A DNA stretch of 64,000 nucleotides from Fragum whitleyi. Lineage: Eukaryota; Mollusca; Bivalvia; Cardiida; Cardiidae. Below the pieces are notes generated by a model. That model saw only the letters and a list, made by a program, of their open reading frames with translations, did not search any database and was not told the origin of the DNA. Location of the stretch: contig OX411552.1 of assembly GCA_948146395.1 (NCBI GenBank), positions 3,843,501-3,907,500 of the forward strand, given 5' to 3'. The stretch's first letter is position 1. Each line of letters opens with the position of its first letter. The position numbers and the translations under genes are program-made. This document shows positions 22,525 through 33,964 of this stretch, one piece after another.

Positions 22525-22814
22525 ATATCATAATGCACATGATGACGTCATTTTATAAATGGGGTAATGTGTTTTAATTGTCACTTTTCTTTGAATTAAT
22601 AAATTCAAAAAATCTATTCATTTATGGCAAAAAAAAAAATCACAAAATTGAAAAAAATTGTGATCATAAAATTCCATATTTATTAAACTCTCATCCAAAA
22701 GAGATAAAAACTCAGCATATTTAAGCCTGGTTTTTATCTGCTTATAGATGACTCATTTAATAAATTTATAAGTACCATATGTTGTATTCATAACTACTCA
22801 TTCAATAGCCTCTA
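22525..22814. mobile_element. Element K3: half of a K palindrome abutting the exon 1 donor
   Basis: Has the K blocks GATGACGTCATTTTATAAAT, TTTATTAAACTCTCATCC, GATAAAAACTC, GTTTTTATCTGC and ACTACTCATTCAATAGCCTC. The terminal block ends about eight bases before KCC exon 1, in the first bases of intron 1. It is the same relation to a splice donor as K1 at exon 2. Confidence 0.7.
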
Positions 22815-22821
22815 TTTATAC

Positions 22822-23014
22822 CTTCGTTGTCACTATCATCCTCTGATTTCACTTTGACATATGTCTGACCTGATCCCTTGTCGGTCTGATCCAGACCATT
22901 TTCGGTTGTAATCGTAATGGTTGGTAACGTCTCTAGGGGAATACTATTTTTGTCCGCGTCCCCTAATTGGACAGGGGTCCCCTCTGGGACCTCTTCCACC
23001 CGAAACTGAACCAT
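22822..23014 (-). CDS. SLC12A4-7-like (KCC): K-Cl cotransporter (SLC12 KCC type), coding exon 1, N-terminus
   Basis: First coding exon of an electroneutral K+/Cl- cotransporter of the plasma membrane, which exports chloride and takes part in cell-volume control. It encodes residues 1-64 plus the first base of codon 65. The start MVQFRVEEVPEG follows the vertebrate KCC pattern M-x-x-F-x-V-x-x-V, which supports this ATG. The QFRV tetrapeptide resembles a SPAK/OSR1 kinase docking motif (R/K-F-x-V/I), but with Gln in the basic position. The tail is acidic (VKVKSEDDSDNE), as expected for the disordered cytosolic end. The exon stops at GAA G followed by gtataaat, a phase-1 donor that fits exon 2. 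A weak acceptor (attttcaag) 19 bases before the ATG suggests a further 5' untranslated exon. A palindromic element (K3) starts about 8 bases inside intron 1. Which of the four vertebrate KCC paralogues is closest cannot be told; one KCC is usual in invertebrates. Confidence 0.85.
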
Positions 23015-23033
23015 GTCTACATATCCACTATTA

Positions 23034-24019
23034 TAACTTGAAAATTGTTGTTAGGTCATTTAAACTCCAATGTCAAAATATTGTTAATTTCTCACATGGC
23101 TTCAGCTTTGTCACTTTGTATGACTGGGCCAACACAAAATATACCAGGTTTTAAGTGCTTCATATTAATTCATTTCCTTCAATCATAATACCTCTAATAA
23201 TTTTGCGCACCACTCATCAAAACCTATACAACTACAATGTATATTTTTCTTATTGTTTTAATATATTCTAGCTCTTTGTTTTACATATCAATAATTTATA
23301 GATTACACAAAAAATATTTGAAAAATAAGTAAGATCATGTTTAAAAATAAATAATAAATGAAATTTTGAGCACAAGTCATGTTGATGTTAACATGGAGAA
23401 ATTACTTGGTTGATATGAATCAATTTGCACTGAACTCTTAAGATTTTTGCATCAATGGCATCAAGAGCACAATACACGTAATTGAAATTTCCCAATATTA
23501 AAATGTAACAAAATATTACCCTCTCTTTATCAGTATTTCCTAATTTGCCAGTAAACAAAACATGAAATATTTTGTAAAGGCATCACAATGTGAAGGACTA
23601 AAAGCACTTTAACACCAAACAAAATGAAAATATAAGACACCATTCCATATTTCCAGCCACAATTTATCTTATGATACAACCAATTTTACAAATAAAAACT
23701 TCCAATACATGAAACACTTCAAAAACTTCACAGACACCAGTTTCCCTTTCCTTAATCCTGGTGGTAAGACAATATATATTTTTTTCTCCTATCCCATCTA
23801 CAGTTCCCGATATAGAATGTAAATTTTATTTAAAATGATTGAAAACTTCTTTATTTATCAATCAAACCATATATTGTTGGTACTCATTTGAATCGTCTTC
23901 TCAAGACGATTCCAATGAGTACCCACAACATATGGTTTAGATGAGAAATAAGAGATTTACATCGTGAATCAATCCCTGTTATCTCTAAGTTTGTCTATCA
24001 AGTGAGTTATATGTCTTAC
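23034..24019. other. Upstream region of KCC exon 1
   Basis: AT-rich; no TATA box, initiator or CpG-rich stretch that can be trusted. It contains one palindrome of family H type at 23871-23945 (GGTACTCATTTGAATCG / CGATTCCAATGAGTACC). Confidence 0.4.
23871..23945. repeat. Palindrome with the family H core
   Basis: CCATATATTGTTGGTACTCA and TGAGTACCCACAACATATGG enclose GAATCGTCTTCTCAAGACGATTC (read in two halves). The same core is in H1, H2 and near 61820. Confidence 0.75.
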
Positions 24020-24098
24020 CGCCTGTTATATCAGGAGAGATACTATCAAAGGTTATGCAGGGTAAATCACTTCCTATATCTATCTTACTCCCTATCTC
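24020..24098 (-). CDS. Candidate alternative N-terminal exon of the KCC gene
   Basis: This stretch upstream of coding exon 1 ends in a strong donor (GGC G|gtaagaca). Its last 26 codons are open and read EIGSKIDIGSDLPC, then ITFDSISPDITG. The donor is phase 1, the same as exon 1, so it could splice straight to exon 2 (G|GA) in place of exon 1, as alternative first exons do in vertebrate KCC3. The frame is closed upstream by a TAG that would be part of a ctag acceptor, so this would be an internal exon needing another start further up. No homologue was recognised and no ATG is in frame. It could be chance. Confidence 0.3.
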
Positions 24099-24631
24099 CT
24101 AGCTGATCTAACAATGTATGAGGGTTTATTTTCACTTTAAACAGTGGTTGAAGACAGACACATGAACAAATAAGATCTTATTTAAACTAATTAAATCATA
24201 CTATTCACCTACAGTCATTTATCTGCCATATTAAGCAGTCATTTGCTTGACCTACATAATTTACTGATTCTTATCCTATAGCAAGACAAATAAGTTTTCA
24301 GAGGCTGTTCTATGTGACACCCAAATAATTTTGTAATCCATTCATAAAATGTTTAAATTCTAAACTGAAAAGAACATTCTGTATGACCTTGATCTTTGAG
24401 TTAAAATGTGATATATCTTGTAAGTGAAGACGCTTTAGAGTATAATTATTGAAATGTAAAATTGTTCTAAATTCAATTCTTTAAAGTATTAGATATGATC
24501 TCAACAAATATAAATCACTGTTATCTACCAAAGTTATGTACATCAAGCCATCAGCGCAAATTTTAACTTTTGAGAGTGCTTATAAATTTACATATTTATT
24601 GGCACTTTGTTGCCCCTCTTCATGTCTCAGT

Positions 24632-24700
24632 AGCTCAGGGCGAAATAGTTGTATTTTGCCTAGAAACATATAGGCAATTACAACTGTTTTGTGCTTACCC
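24632..24700. repeat. Palindrome family L, copy 3
   Basis: GCTCAGGGCGAAATAGTTG and CAACTGTTTTGTGCTTA flank the GCCTAGAAACATATAGGC centre. Confidence 0.65.
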
Positions 24701-25146
24701 CTCGACATGTGAAACCCAGAAATGTTATTTTGACACAAGTCTTACCAAACACAAGTTTTCTTCACACAAATAATTTCAAAGATTTCAAATTCTCATTCTG
24801 GGAGAAAAGTTAGAATTTCTGTGAAAAAGAGGCGAACAATTTTCGTTTCGGTCATAATTGAAATTCCAAAGTGAAACATAAAGTGTGAAACTGATCACAA
24901 TTTTGACATTTTAATTTCAGTATTGGGAGAGAATAGCAAGTTTTTTTCCTTTAAACTGCGGCGACGATGACAATATAATTCAACGGTTCCTAAATATAGG
25001 GTTTAAATTGTGTATGCTTGCTGTTCTTCTAGGATTTCTTTAAGTTTCCGAGACATGCAAAATCACCTTTAAAATTGTGCATCATAATGTGCAATATTCT
25101 GAAGTTTAACATAGAAATATTTCAGTATGGCTTTTACCTTAACATA

Positions 25147-25222
25147 TAATACATATATCTTCTAATAAATGCTCCCCGGGAGCTATACATAACATGGTCA
25201 GGGAGCTTTTACTAAGTATGCT
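25147..25222. mobile_element. MITE family O fragment
   Basis: CTTCTAATAAATGCTCC, CGGGAGCTATACATAACATG and TCAGGGAGCTTTTACTAAG match the O1 left end. Confidence 0.5.
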
Positions 25223-25352
25223 TATTCTGATTTAAACTAGAACTGATGCAAAGCAGACTTATAAACCTCACAAGCACTTTGTCAGAATGCAAGTGCTATT
25301 AGTGCTGTGAGGCTGTGTTTGTAACAAATGTTGAGGTCATGTGCAGCATTTG

Positions 25353-25780
25353 CATTAAGTTTCATGATTCTAGTTTGCTTGGTTCTCTATTAAGAGTCTG
25401 GAAACGAATGATGAACAAAAATTGACTGTGACCTTGACCTTTGACCAATATGACCCAAAGACAATAGGGTACACTCTAGGGTCATAAGCAGCATTTGCAT
25501 CAAGTTCCATGATTCTAGTTTGCTTGGATCTCGATTTTGAGTCTGGAAACGAAAACTGAACAAAGGTGTACTGTGACCTTGATCTTTGACTTATATGACC
25601 CAAAATCAATAGGGGGCTTCCTTGCGTCATAAGCAGCATTTGAATGAAGTTTCATGATTCTAGGTCTGTTGGTTCTTGAGTTAGAGTCAAGAAACAAAAG
25701 GTCTACAGACAGACAGATGAACAGACAGATAGACATGGTGAAACCAATATACCCCCTCTACTTCATAGGTTGAGAGGTAT
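25353..25780 (+). mobile_element. Family F element with ~145-bp units
   Basis: Three units with the motif TTCATGATTCTAG at about 25361, 25507 and 25651, followed by GACAGACAGATGAACAGAC and a tail ACCCCCTCTAC ... GAGAGGTATATAT. The ATACCCCC / GAGAGGTAT pair is the inverted motif. The ends are less sharp than in A-E. Confidence 0.55.
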
Positions 25781-26429
25781 ATATGTTTAAAACTTTATTG
25801 TTTAGAAGTAACATGCAAGCATTTCCCTTAAGAGTTCTATGAATTTAATTAAACAATCAAAAATCTATAGGAATACAATTTCTAGTACAATGCTTTTGAA
25901 CTCTTTCCTGCACAGTAAAATTGAACATATAACTTTCAGCACTTGATACCAAATATTCTTTATCATTGCAGAAAATGTACATTGTCAGGTTGCTATATGT
26001 GTGAATGGACAAAACCTAGGTTTTGACAGGGAAAATTTAGATGCTGTTAATTCACACCCCATTTTTTCACTTAAATATCCCTAATCTGGCTTTTTAATTT
26101 TAATTAATTTCAACGATATCAATTTCTTACTGCAATATTAATTTGGTTTTTCTTCAAAAAATCAATGAAACACAATTTGACTCTATTGTTAAACATTAAA
26201 GGTTGGAATTTGAAGAGTATATTCAATTGTTAGTGGATGATCTAATTCCCACATTAAAGTTTGTGAAGTCATAAAATTTACCAAACAACTTGAGTATAAA
26301 CAATAGTGAAGATGCTATGCAATGAGCAGATTTTGAGATTTAAAGTTTGCCCCTTAAGTTTACCCTAATAATACCACAATTTTTTTTTTTCAGATGAAAC
26401 ACTCATAGCTTGAGCTAGGATACTTTGAT

Positions 26430-26605
26430 TTAATGGGGTACTATTGCCCTTTTAACAAACGTTCAGTTATATGACAGAAGCTGGAGCACCTAACAATGGA
26501 TTCCTGGTGCTTCTCACACCAGTACAATCACTATAGCTGTTTCTGACCTCCAGCAGCTATTCAACATAGGACATATGATACCATGCCCATAAGACTGAGC
26601 TTACA
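26430..26605 (-). mobile_element. SINE family J, copy 3 (partial)
   Basis: GGAGCACCTAACAATGGATT, CCTGGTGCTTCTCACACCAG and CCTCCAGCAGCTATTC. The body is only partly conserved. Confidence 0.55.
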
Positions 26606-27270
26606 TAACAAAATCTTACCTTAGAATACATGTATGCACAATTAAATCTATATATTTTTTAAGGTATATAATCAAATAAATGAGATAATTATGCTTTCAA
26701 TGAAGACATCAATTAACAAAAGAACAGAAAACACAGTAAATTCATATTTAAGCACCAATTAAGTCATCAGTATACTATATAACATTTGCTAAGTTTTTAA
26801 GAAATGCAACAATAGAAATACCAAGTCTTTTGTAAAGAAATTCTTTACAGGTTTGGAAAGAACATCCCAGGACTGAATGTGGCTCAAACAGACAGAAACA
26901 TTGATTTCTCTGCCAAAACTATTTGATGCAGCCTTCCAATTTGATGTTTATTAAAGATGCCTGAGTTGCTTTGATTATTAAATTAAGACATTTTATTGTA
27001 GCCTGAGGTAATACAGATGTCCCTGAGGAAATGCTGCACAGAAATCTTGATATGTTTGTTTGTATGATATGGGGCGTTTAACACCCCTTTTAACACCCTT
27101 CTACAGATAAATCTTGGTGGCTTGTGCAACCTACATGTTGTTTCCTCTCGTTTCCCACACCATAACAACCAAATTTATAAGCTTTTCATTGGAGCCACCA
27201 GCTTCCCCCCCCCCCCCACACACACACACTTAGCAATCCATCATTCTCCCACTAGTGAAAGTCGAATAAA
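26606..27270. other. No gene recognised; C-run and CA-run at 27207-27230
   Basis: AT-rich DNA. The only structured part is a C12 run followed by (CA)n. Confidence 0.5.
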
Positions 27271-28903
27271 GCATGTTATAATATGACCTCTGTCGCAGGA
27301 ATGAAATAACCCGGTTGAATATTTACTTTTATTATATTACATGGGTGTTATTACACTAGCGGAACTAGAAAGCCATGAATGGCTTGAGTCGCTCCACAGG
27401 CTTGAAATTCTTGTAAAAGCAAATAAATTTTTTGACTTGATTTTTAGATATTTGGGGTTCTACTGATGTTGAAAATGATTTTCAAAATTTCAACTATATA
27501 ACAGATTTAGAAATGACCTCCGCTCTTAAAAGACATATTTTTCATCAAATCAAAATAATTTTTGGCTGCATGATCATGGGGCACCCAAAGATCATACCTA
27601 AAATGTTTGATTGATATCCATCAGTTACATTCTGAGAAAATGATTTTCATAGTTTCCACTATTTAACATATTGAGAAATGACCTCCACCCATAAAATGCA
27701 TATTTTTCATCCAATCAAAATAATTTTTGATACACTGATAAAGGGTCACTTAAGGATCATTCCAGTGGAATTTGGTTCATATCCAAAAATTAGATTCCGA
27801 GAAAATGATTTGCAAATTTTCCACTATTTAACATATAAAGAAATGACCTCCACCCATAAAATGCATATTTTTCATCCAAACATAATAATTTTTGTTACAC
27901 TGATAAAGGATAACTCAAGGATCACTCCAGTGAAATTTGATTGATATCCATCAGTTACATTCTGAGAAAATGATTTTCAAAGTTTCCACTATATAACATA
28001 TAGAGAAATGACCTCCGCCCATAAAATGCATATTTTCCATCCGATTACAATAATTTTTTGTAGACTGATAAAGGGTCACTCAAGGATCATTCCAGTGAAA
28101 TTTGGTTGATATCCATCAGTTACATTCTGAGAAAATGATTTTCAAAGTTTCCACTATATAACATATAGAGAAATGACCTCCACCCATAAAATGCATATTT
28201 TCCATCCAATCACAATGATTTTTTGTAGACTGATAAAGGGTCACATAAGGATCATTCATGTAAAATTTAATGGGTATCTATTGATTAGAATCTGAGAAAA
28301 ATCACTTTTTACCATATTTGGAAATAAGCCACGCCCATCAAATCCATGTTTTTCATTGGATCAAAATTTCTTGAACAACTTTGAAAGAGGATCACCCAAG
28401 GATCATTCCTGTGAAGTTTGGTTGAAATCCATTCAGTAGTTTCTGAGGAGAAGATTTTTAAAGAAAAGTTTACGACCGGACGGACGGACGCACGGATGGA
28501 CGGACGGACGCACGACGGACACAACGCCATGACAATAGCCCCAGTGGCTTTCAGCCAGTGGAGCTAAAAACTATGCAAATGAACTCAGAGCCAATAGCAA
28601 CGCTTTTTTGTAACCGCGAAAATGACATCATAATGTATATATTGTGATGTCAGTTTTAAACGGCCTTATAAAGTTTGCAGACAATTGAAATGTTGAATTT
28701 CAAGAATTTTGACAACTTTTTTTCAAAATTTGGAGTCATATTATAAATAGAATATAAAATTTGTGCTCATGAAATACAGAATTTATTAAACTTGTCATCT
28801 AAAACATATAAAAACTTGGCGCAGCCTCGTTTTTATCTGTTTATAGATGACTTGTTTAATAAATTTCTGTATTCAATGGCCACTCATTCAAAATCCTCTA
28901 CTT
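27270..28903. mobile_element. Element K2: K palindrome fragment split by element E1
   Basis: 27270-27362 (ATAATATGACCTCTGTCGCA ... GGGTGTTATTACACTAGCGG) continues at 28569-28903 (ACTATGCAAATGAACTCAGA ... CCACTCATTCAAAATCCTC). Joined, they follow one arm of K1; the left arm is missing. Confidence 0.75.
27363..28568 (+). mobile_element. Family E element E1 with ~165-bp units
   Basis: Starts AACTAGAAAGCCATGAATGG, then GCTCCACAGGCTT. It ends with a GACGGACGG run, then AGCCAGTGGAGCTAAAAA. GCTCCACAGGCT / AGCCAGTGGAGC is the inverted motif pair. About six units carry ATCCATCAGTTACATTCTG and ATTTTCAAAGTTTCCACTA. It is inserted inside K2. Open frames through it are repeat artefacts. Confidence 0.8.
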
Positions 28904-29686
28904 TTGTTAAATGTAATAAGGAAGTTGGCCAAACTTGGGATCAAACTACAGACCCTGAGATAGAGAGGCTCGAAAGCTTTGGCTATCAGACTAAACCTAA
29001 TGTATGTAACATGCATGAGACTTAATTGCATTAATCATATAAATTTCATATTGACCTGCACTAATCTCTGTATTATAGGATTTAGAAATTAGATGGGGTT
29101 TGAAATCTAAATAGTCTGTGTCAAACTTTTCATTTTGAAACTAGCCAATGTTAGGATGTCATCTGTAGGAAATTTGAATGATCCAGCATCATACGTTACA
29201 AAAAATCGCATTTAGAACCATTTGCAATACTGATCAATGATATGAAATGCTTTTTTGTACCCCCTTAAATATCCTCAAATGTGTCAATGTTGATTTTAAC
29301 TGCATTTTCCCCGCAAAAACGCATCTTAGGGGGGTGAGTTTCTTGATAAATGACCAAAAAGCATTGAAAAAATAGCATCATACATTAAATAAAACATCCA
29401 CATTTTTATCAGTTGTTTCTTGAAAATAAACTTTTCTTGGTGAAAATTGGAAGGGTTAATGAGTCTGTTGAATAGATCAAGAATCTATTACAAATTACTT
29501 GTTGTTTATTCCACAATTTTTCTTTTCAGGTATTATCTATAAATATATTTTTTTTCTTTTCAGCAAAGCTGTAAAGCTTGATTTTCGAAATACAAATATA
29601 TTAGGAACTATGGTACTAAAAATTAATTATATGTGACCCATCACACAAAAAGGGACCACCTGGGAACTCTGTACAATAAATATTTA
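28904..29686. other. No gene or repeat recognised
   Basis: AT-rich; one poly-T/C acceptor-like run near 29545 but no matching frame. Confidence 0.4.
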
Positions 29687-30454
29687 AACAAGACCCATGA
29701 TGGTCCTATATCACTCACCTGAGTATGTCAACTCATAACTTGTCAACCATGTTATAACTACAATAGATTGTTTAATGTTCATTTAGGGTTTTTTTGAGAG
29801 AAACAGACTTTAATTTTGTCCTTCTAAATTTTCAACATTTCTGTTACTATTGCAACAAAAGTTATTGATGGAATTGAACTCTTTTAACAACTTAAGAATA
29901 TTTACACCCTGCAATCCCTGGAAGTTTCAGATTGATTGGCCCAATTGTTTAGGAGGAGAAAAAGCAATTCTAAGCTTTCCAGCAATTTTTCAAAAGTTTT
30001 AACCTGATTGGCCAAGTGCCGTTTAGGAGAAGAATTTTTTTCTAAGATTTTCGGCAATTTTTGCCTTTCCATTATCAATAAAACCAGAGTTTTTGATGAA
30101 ATTGAGTTCTTTAAACAAATTTGGTAGAGATCACCCATGGAACATCCCTACCAAGTTTCAGCTTGATTGGCCAAGTGGTTAAGGTTAGATGAAATTTCTG
30201 TTAGATTTGCAACCTTTCTGTTACCATCATGGAAACCAGAGTTTTTGATAGAATTCTTCAATTCTTTTAACAACTTTTGGAGAGCTTCACCCAAGGAATA
30301 TCCCTGCCAAGTTTCAATTTGATGGCCCAGTGGTTTAGTTACAGAGAAGATATTTAAGGAAATTGACAGACAGACGGACGGCTAACCAGACAGATGGACA
30401 GTGAGTGATCACAATCGATCACTTTGAGCACTTTGTGCTCAGGTGAGTTTAAAA
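29687..30454 (+). mobile_element. Family A element A5
   Basis: Starts AACAAGACCCATGATGGTCC, then CACTCACCTGAG. It ends GAGCACTTTGTGCTCAGGTG, then AGTTTAAAA. It has four degenerate units with GATTGGCC(C)AAGTGGTT and CAAGTTTCA phrases, and a GACGGACGG run before the end. Confidence 0.7.
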
Positions 30455-30704
30455 GAGATTCTAATAAAGGACAAAGGAGGTCGCTTTTCAAAAATTCTTT
30501 CATAGGAAAGTAGATTGATTATTTTAGATTCAGAAAATTGGTTAAGTGCGAAAAGTTTTGATCCTAGTCAGTCTGTGCTGTCGGGATATCAGGATAGTGT
30601 TCAAGATCGACTCTATTAGCTTAAGGTTTCGTCCTCATGGAACTAAATAGAATTAGTATAATCTATATATTTATGTTGAGATTGGATTGGGATGCTCTGA
30701 ATAA

Positions 30705-31853
30705 AACAAGAGGGCCATAGTGGCCCTTAATCGCTCACCTGAATTAACAATCTTAAAAGGTTTTTCTAAGATTTGACTCCGTGACCTAGTTTTTGACCCC
30801 ACTTGACCCAATTTCAAACTTGTCCGAGATTTCATCAAGTTAATCATTCTGACCAATTTTCAGGTTGATTGGGCTGTAAATATGGCCTCTAGAGTGTCCA
30901 CAAGGTTTTTCTAAGATTTGACTCCGTGACCTAGTTTTTGACCCCACTTGACCCAATTCCAAACTAGTCCGAGATTTCATCAAGATAATCATTCTGACCA
31001 ATTTTCAGGGTGATTGGGCTAAAAAATATGGTCTCTAGAGTGTCCACAAGGTTTTTCTAAGATTTGACCCCATGACCTAGTTTTTGACTCCACTTGACCC
31101 AATTTCAAACTTGTCCAAGACTTCATCAAGATAATCATTCTGATCAATTTTCAGGTTGTTTGGGCTAAAAATATGGCCTTTAGAGTGTCCACAAGTTTTT
31201 TTTAAGGTTTAACCCCGTGACCTAGTTTTTGACCCCACTTGACCCAATTTCAAACTTGTCTGAGATTTCATCAAGATAATCATTCTGACCAATTTTCAGG
31301 TTGATTGGGCTAAAAAAATGGCCTCTAGAGTGTCCACAAGGTTTTTCTAAGATTTGACCCTGTGACCTAGTTTTTTACCCCACTTGACCCAATTTCAAAT
31401 TTGTCTGAGATTTCATCAAGATAATCATTCTGACCAGTTTTCAGGTTCATTGGGCTAAAAATATGGCCTCAAGAGTGTCCACAAGGTTTTTCTTAGATTT
31501 GACCCCGTGACCTAGTTTATTACCCAACTTGACCCAATTTCGAACTTGTCCGAGATTTCATCAAGATAATCATCCTGACCAATTTTCAGGTTGATTGGGC
31601 TAAAAATATGGCCTCTGGATGTCCACAAGGTTTTTCTAAGATTTGACCCTGTGATCTAGTTTTTGACCCCACTTGACCCAATTTTGAACTTGTCCAAGAT
31701 TTCATCAAGTTAATCATTCTGACCAATTTTCAGGTTGATTGGGCTAAAAATAGAGTGTCCACAAGGTAAATGTTGACGACTGACAACGCACGACGGACAT
31801 CAAGTAACCCCAAAAGCTCACCTTGAGCACTTCGTGCTCAGGTGAGCTAAAAA
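30705..31853 (+). mobile_element. Family A element A2 with 145-bp array
   Basis: Same ends as A1 and the same 145-bp unit (TGACCTAGTTTTTGACCCC, GCCTCTAGAGTGTCCACAAGG), about seven copies. Its units match only the first half of the A1 array. It ends TGAGCACTTCGTGCTCAGG, then TGAGCTAAAAA. Confidence 0.8.
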
Positions 31854-32052
31854 CACAAGAAATTTCAGTATAATATTTGTCTTGCGTAAATGAAAGTTGA
31901 TTTTATTTGCAGAACATCTAAGAAATTGTTTTTCATTCAGCTCATGCACAAATTAACATGATGATTATAATCATTATTGGTGGGTTTTCTTGCTTTTTTG
32001 TATTCTTAATAAATAGCAATCACCTCCAAGTCATTCCATCAATTGAAGAGAT

Positions 32053-32114
32053 GGGTGCAACACTGTTGTAAGTGCCTATAAATATATAGGCACTTACAAT
32101 AGTGTTACACTGTC
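32053..32114. repeat. Palindrome family L, copy 2
   Basis: GTGCAACACTGTTGTAAG and CTTACAATAGTGTTACAC flank TGCCTATAAATATATAGGCA. It is nearly identical to the centre of K1 but stands alone here. Confidence 0.8.
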
Positions 32115-32324
32115 CATTCGACTCTATGTTCTATAAAATTCAGTTTTAGTTGGAAAGAAGAAAAGATGAAAATAGCTAGAGATTAATGTTATAGCAACCT
32201 TCAATATCAATTAATCTAATCCATGAACTCGTACAGGTGGGTTTCTTTATGGATGTGTAGGTGCATGTTTGAAGATAGCTAGTATAATAGCTTATTTTAA
32301 GATTATGCTGCGGCACTCATACTT

Positions 32325-32505
32325 TCTGACTATAAATTGTCTTCCACCAATGGGTTGATAATCATAGACCTATGTGGAATAGCAGCTGGAGGTTAGGAAA
32401 GGATGTTATAGTAGTACTGGTGTGAGAAATACCAGTAATTCATTGTTAGGTGCTCCAGCCGTTGCAATGTAACTGAAAGATTGTTCAAGTGGCATAAAGC
32501 CCCAT
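32325..32505 (+). mobile_element. SINE family J, copy 4
   Basis: Reverse orientation to the other copies: CCAATGGGTTGATAATCATA, AGCAGCTGGAGGTTAGGAAA, TTGTTAGGTGCTCCAGCC. Confidence 0.65.
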
Positions 32506-32921
32506 TAAAACAAACAGTATTATGTCAATTCTGTGCATAAAGCGACTGCCTGCACATTATGAGGCATACATGTTGTACAGTTTATAAACGTTTAATGGAA
32601 AGATGATGGTCTGTAAAAATATTGAATACAAGATTATAATAATTTGAACTCTATTGCTTTTTAATCCACCAGCTCTGATTCCCCTGGCTGCCCAATCAAC
32701 CTCAAATGTGACATAAAATGTGGGAAAAAGATAAATTACTTGTTATAATCAGTTTTTCCAGCTCCCATAATGGTTTTAAAGGTTATGCTTGTTTCGTCAT
32801 TGTTTCAAAATGCAAGATTGTATAATAACAAGTTTTTTTTATCTTTGATAACTTAAGTTCTTTATTTCAAGCAAATTAAGTTATTAATTTCAACAAACAC
32901 AACTGTTTCAAAATCAGGGGC
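32506..32921. other. No gene or repeat recognised
   Basis: AT-rich intervening DNA without supportable features. Confidence 0.4.
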
Positions 32922-33164
32922 CTAGACTATAAAACTATTCTCATTATCAAAGCAGAATTTACTCAATTTTAAAATTGAGAATAAAGCTGTAATTCTGCAA
33001 TAATACTGCAATATATGTATGCACATAAAAGATCATGTTAATAAGTTGTTATAAATAACGTCTTACTAATATCATTTTTAATTTTCATACATTTATTTGA
33101 ATTCCAAGTTAGAGAAAATTCCCAGTTGAGAATGTGAAAAGTTTTACAACCTTGGGCCCAGACA
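32922..33164. mobile_element. Palindromic MITE, family I, copy 2
   Basis: AGGGGCCTAGACTATAAAAC at the left, AGTTTTACAACCTTGGGCCC at the right. Internal AATTTTAAAATTGAGAATA is shared with copy 1 at 395-636. Confidence 0.65.
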
Positions 33165-33401
33165 TAAAGGGAGCATACTGCCCGTGAGTTACTCATTAAA
33201 AGACAAATGTACAAGTTTATCTTTTCTACAATGTTTTGTATCACTTCTAAAACGTAAAACCTATAAGTTACAACCACACCAAAACTTTACATCCACAAAC
33301 AGAATATTCAACCAACTTCCTTGAGGAAGACAAGATTGTCCCACTAAAACTGGTTTTCCAATATTACTTGCCACTAATATCTTCCACTCTCTGTCTTACA
33401 G

Positions 33402-33536
33402 GAACAAGGTGTATATCCAGTTACGTGAAGTTTGATTTCTGTTGCTACATTACAGCCACTATCATAGGGCAGCTTTTCGCGACTGCCTTCTAATCACGAG
33501 GTCATTTTAACAACATCAACAACATTTCACATAAAG
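33402..33536 (+). other. Candidate exon with good splice signals, unknown gene
   Basis: A 135-base stretch is bounded by a pyrimidine-rich acceptor (ctctctgtcttacag) and a donor (AAAG|gtaagaga). It has more CpG than its surroundings. One frame is open for 29 codons (ending IIGQLFATAF) then stops; the other frames stop early. If real it would be an untranslated or terminal exon of a plus-strand transcript. No homologue is recognised. Confidence 0.2.
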
Positions 33537-33714
33537 GTAAGAGATCTAATACAAGATTTCACCAGGAAGCTTGAACTTCAAACACTTATAAGGATAATAA
33601 TTTAACATCTCAATTTTGTTTATTTGAAGACAAAACAGGAGTTTCCTGATCATTAACCATTTCATTTGACAATAGCCATTAAGTATTCTAAAAATTGAAA
33701 ATTGAACAAGAGGA

Positions 33715-33964
33715 CCTGGGGTCCGCTTTACTAAACTTCTTAAGAAAAAAATAATCGTAAGTCAAAAAGACAATCGTACCTGATGTTTTCAATCATTGTT
33801 AGATTCTTCCTTGCAATATCTCATTGGCATCGTCTTCAGAAGACGGTTCCAATGAGATGATGCATGGTAGATTTCCATATTAAGTTACTTCTGTAGAAGC
33901 AATTTAATTTTTGACTTACACAAAAAATTATCATAAGATATTTGGTGAAACAGTCCCCTGATGA
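33715..33964. mobile_element. Palindromic MITE, family H, copy 2
   Basis: GGGGTCCGCTTTACTAAAC ... GGTGAAACAGTCCCCTGATG, with the core CATTGGCATCGTCTTCAG / AAGACGGTTCCAATG. The start overlaps an AACAAGAGG-like sequence. Confidence 0.7.

Noticed and set aside
27207..27230. C-run plus (CA)n, and similar at 41529, as regulatory tracts
   Set aside because: Simple low-complexity sequence; nothing ties it to a function.
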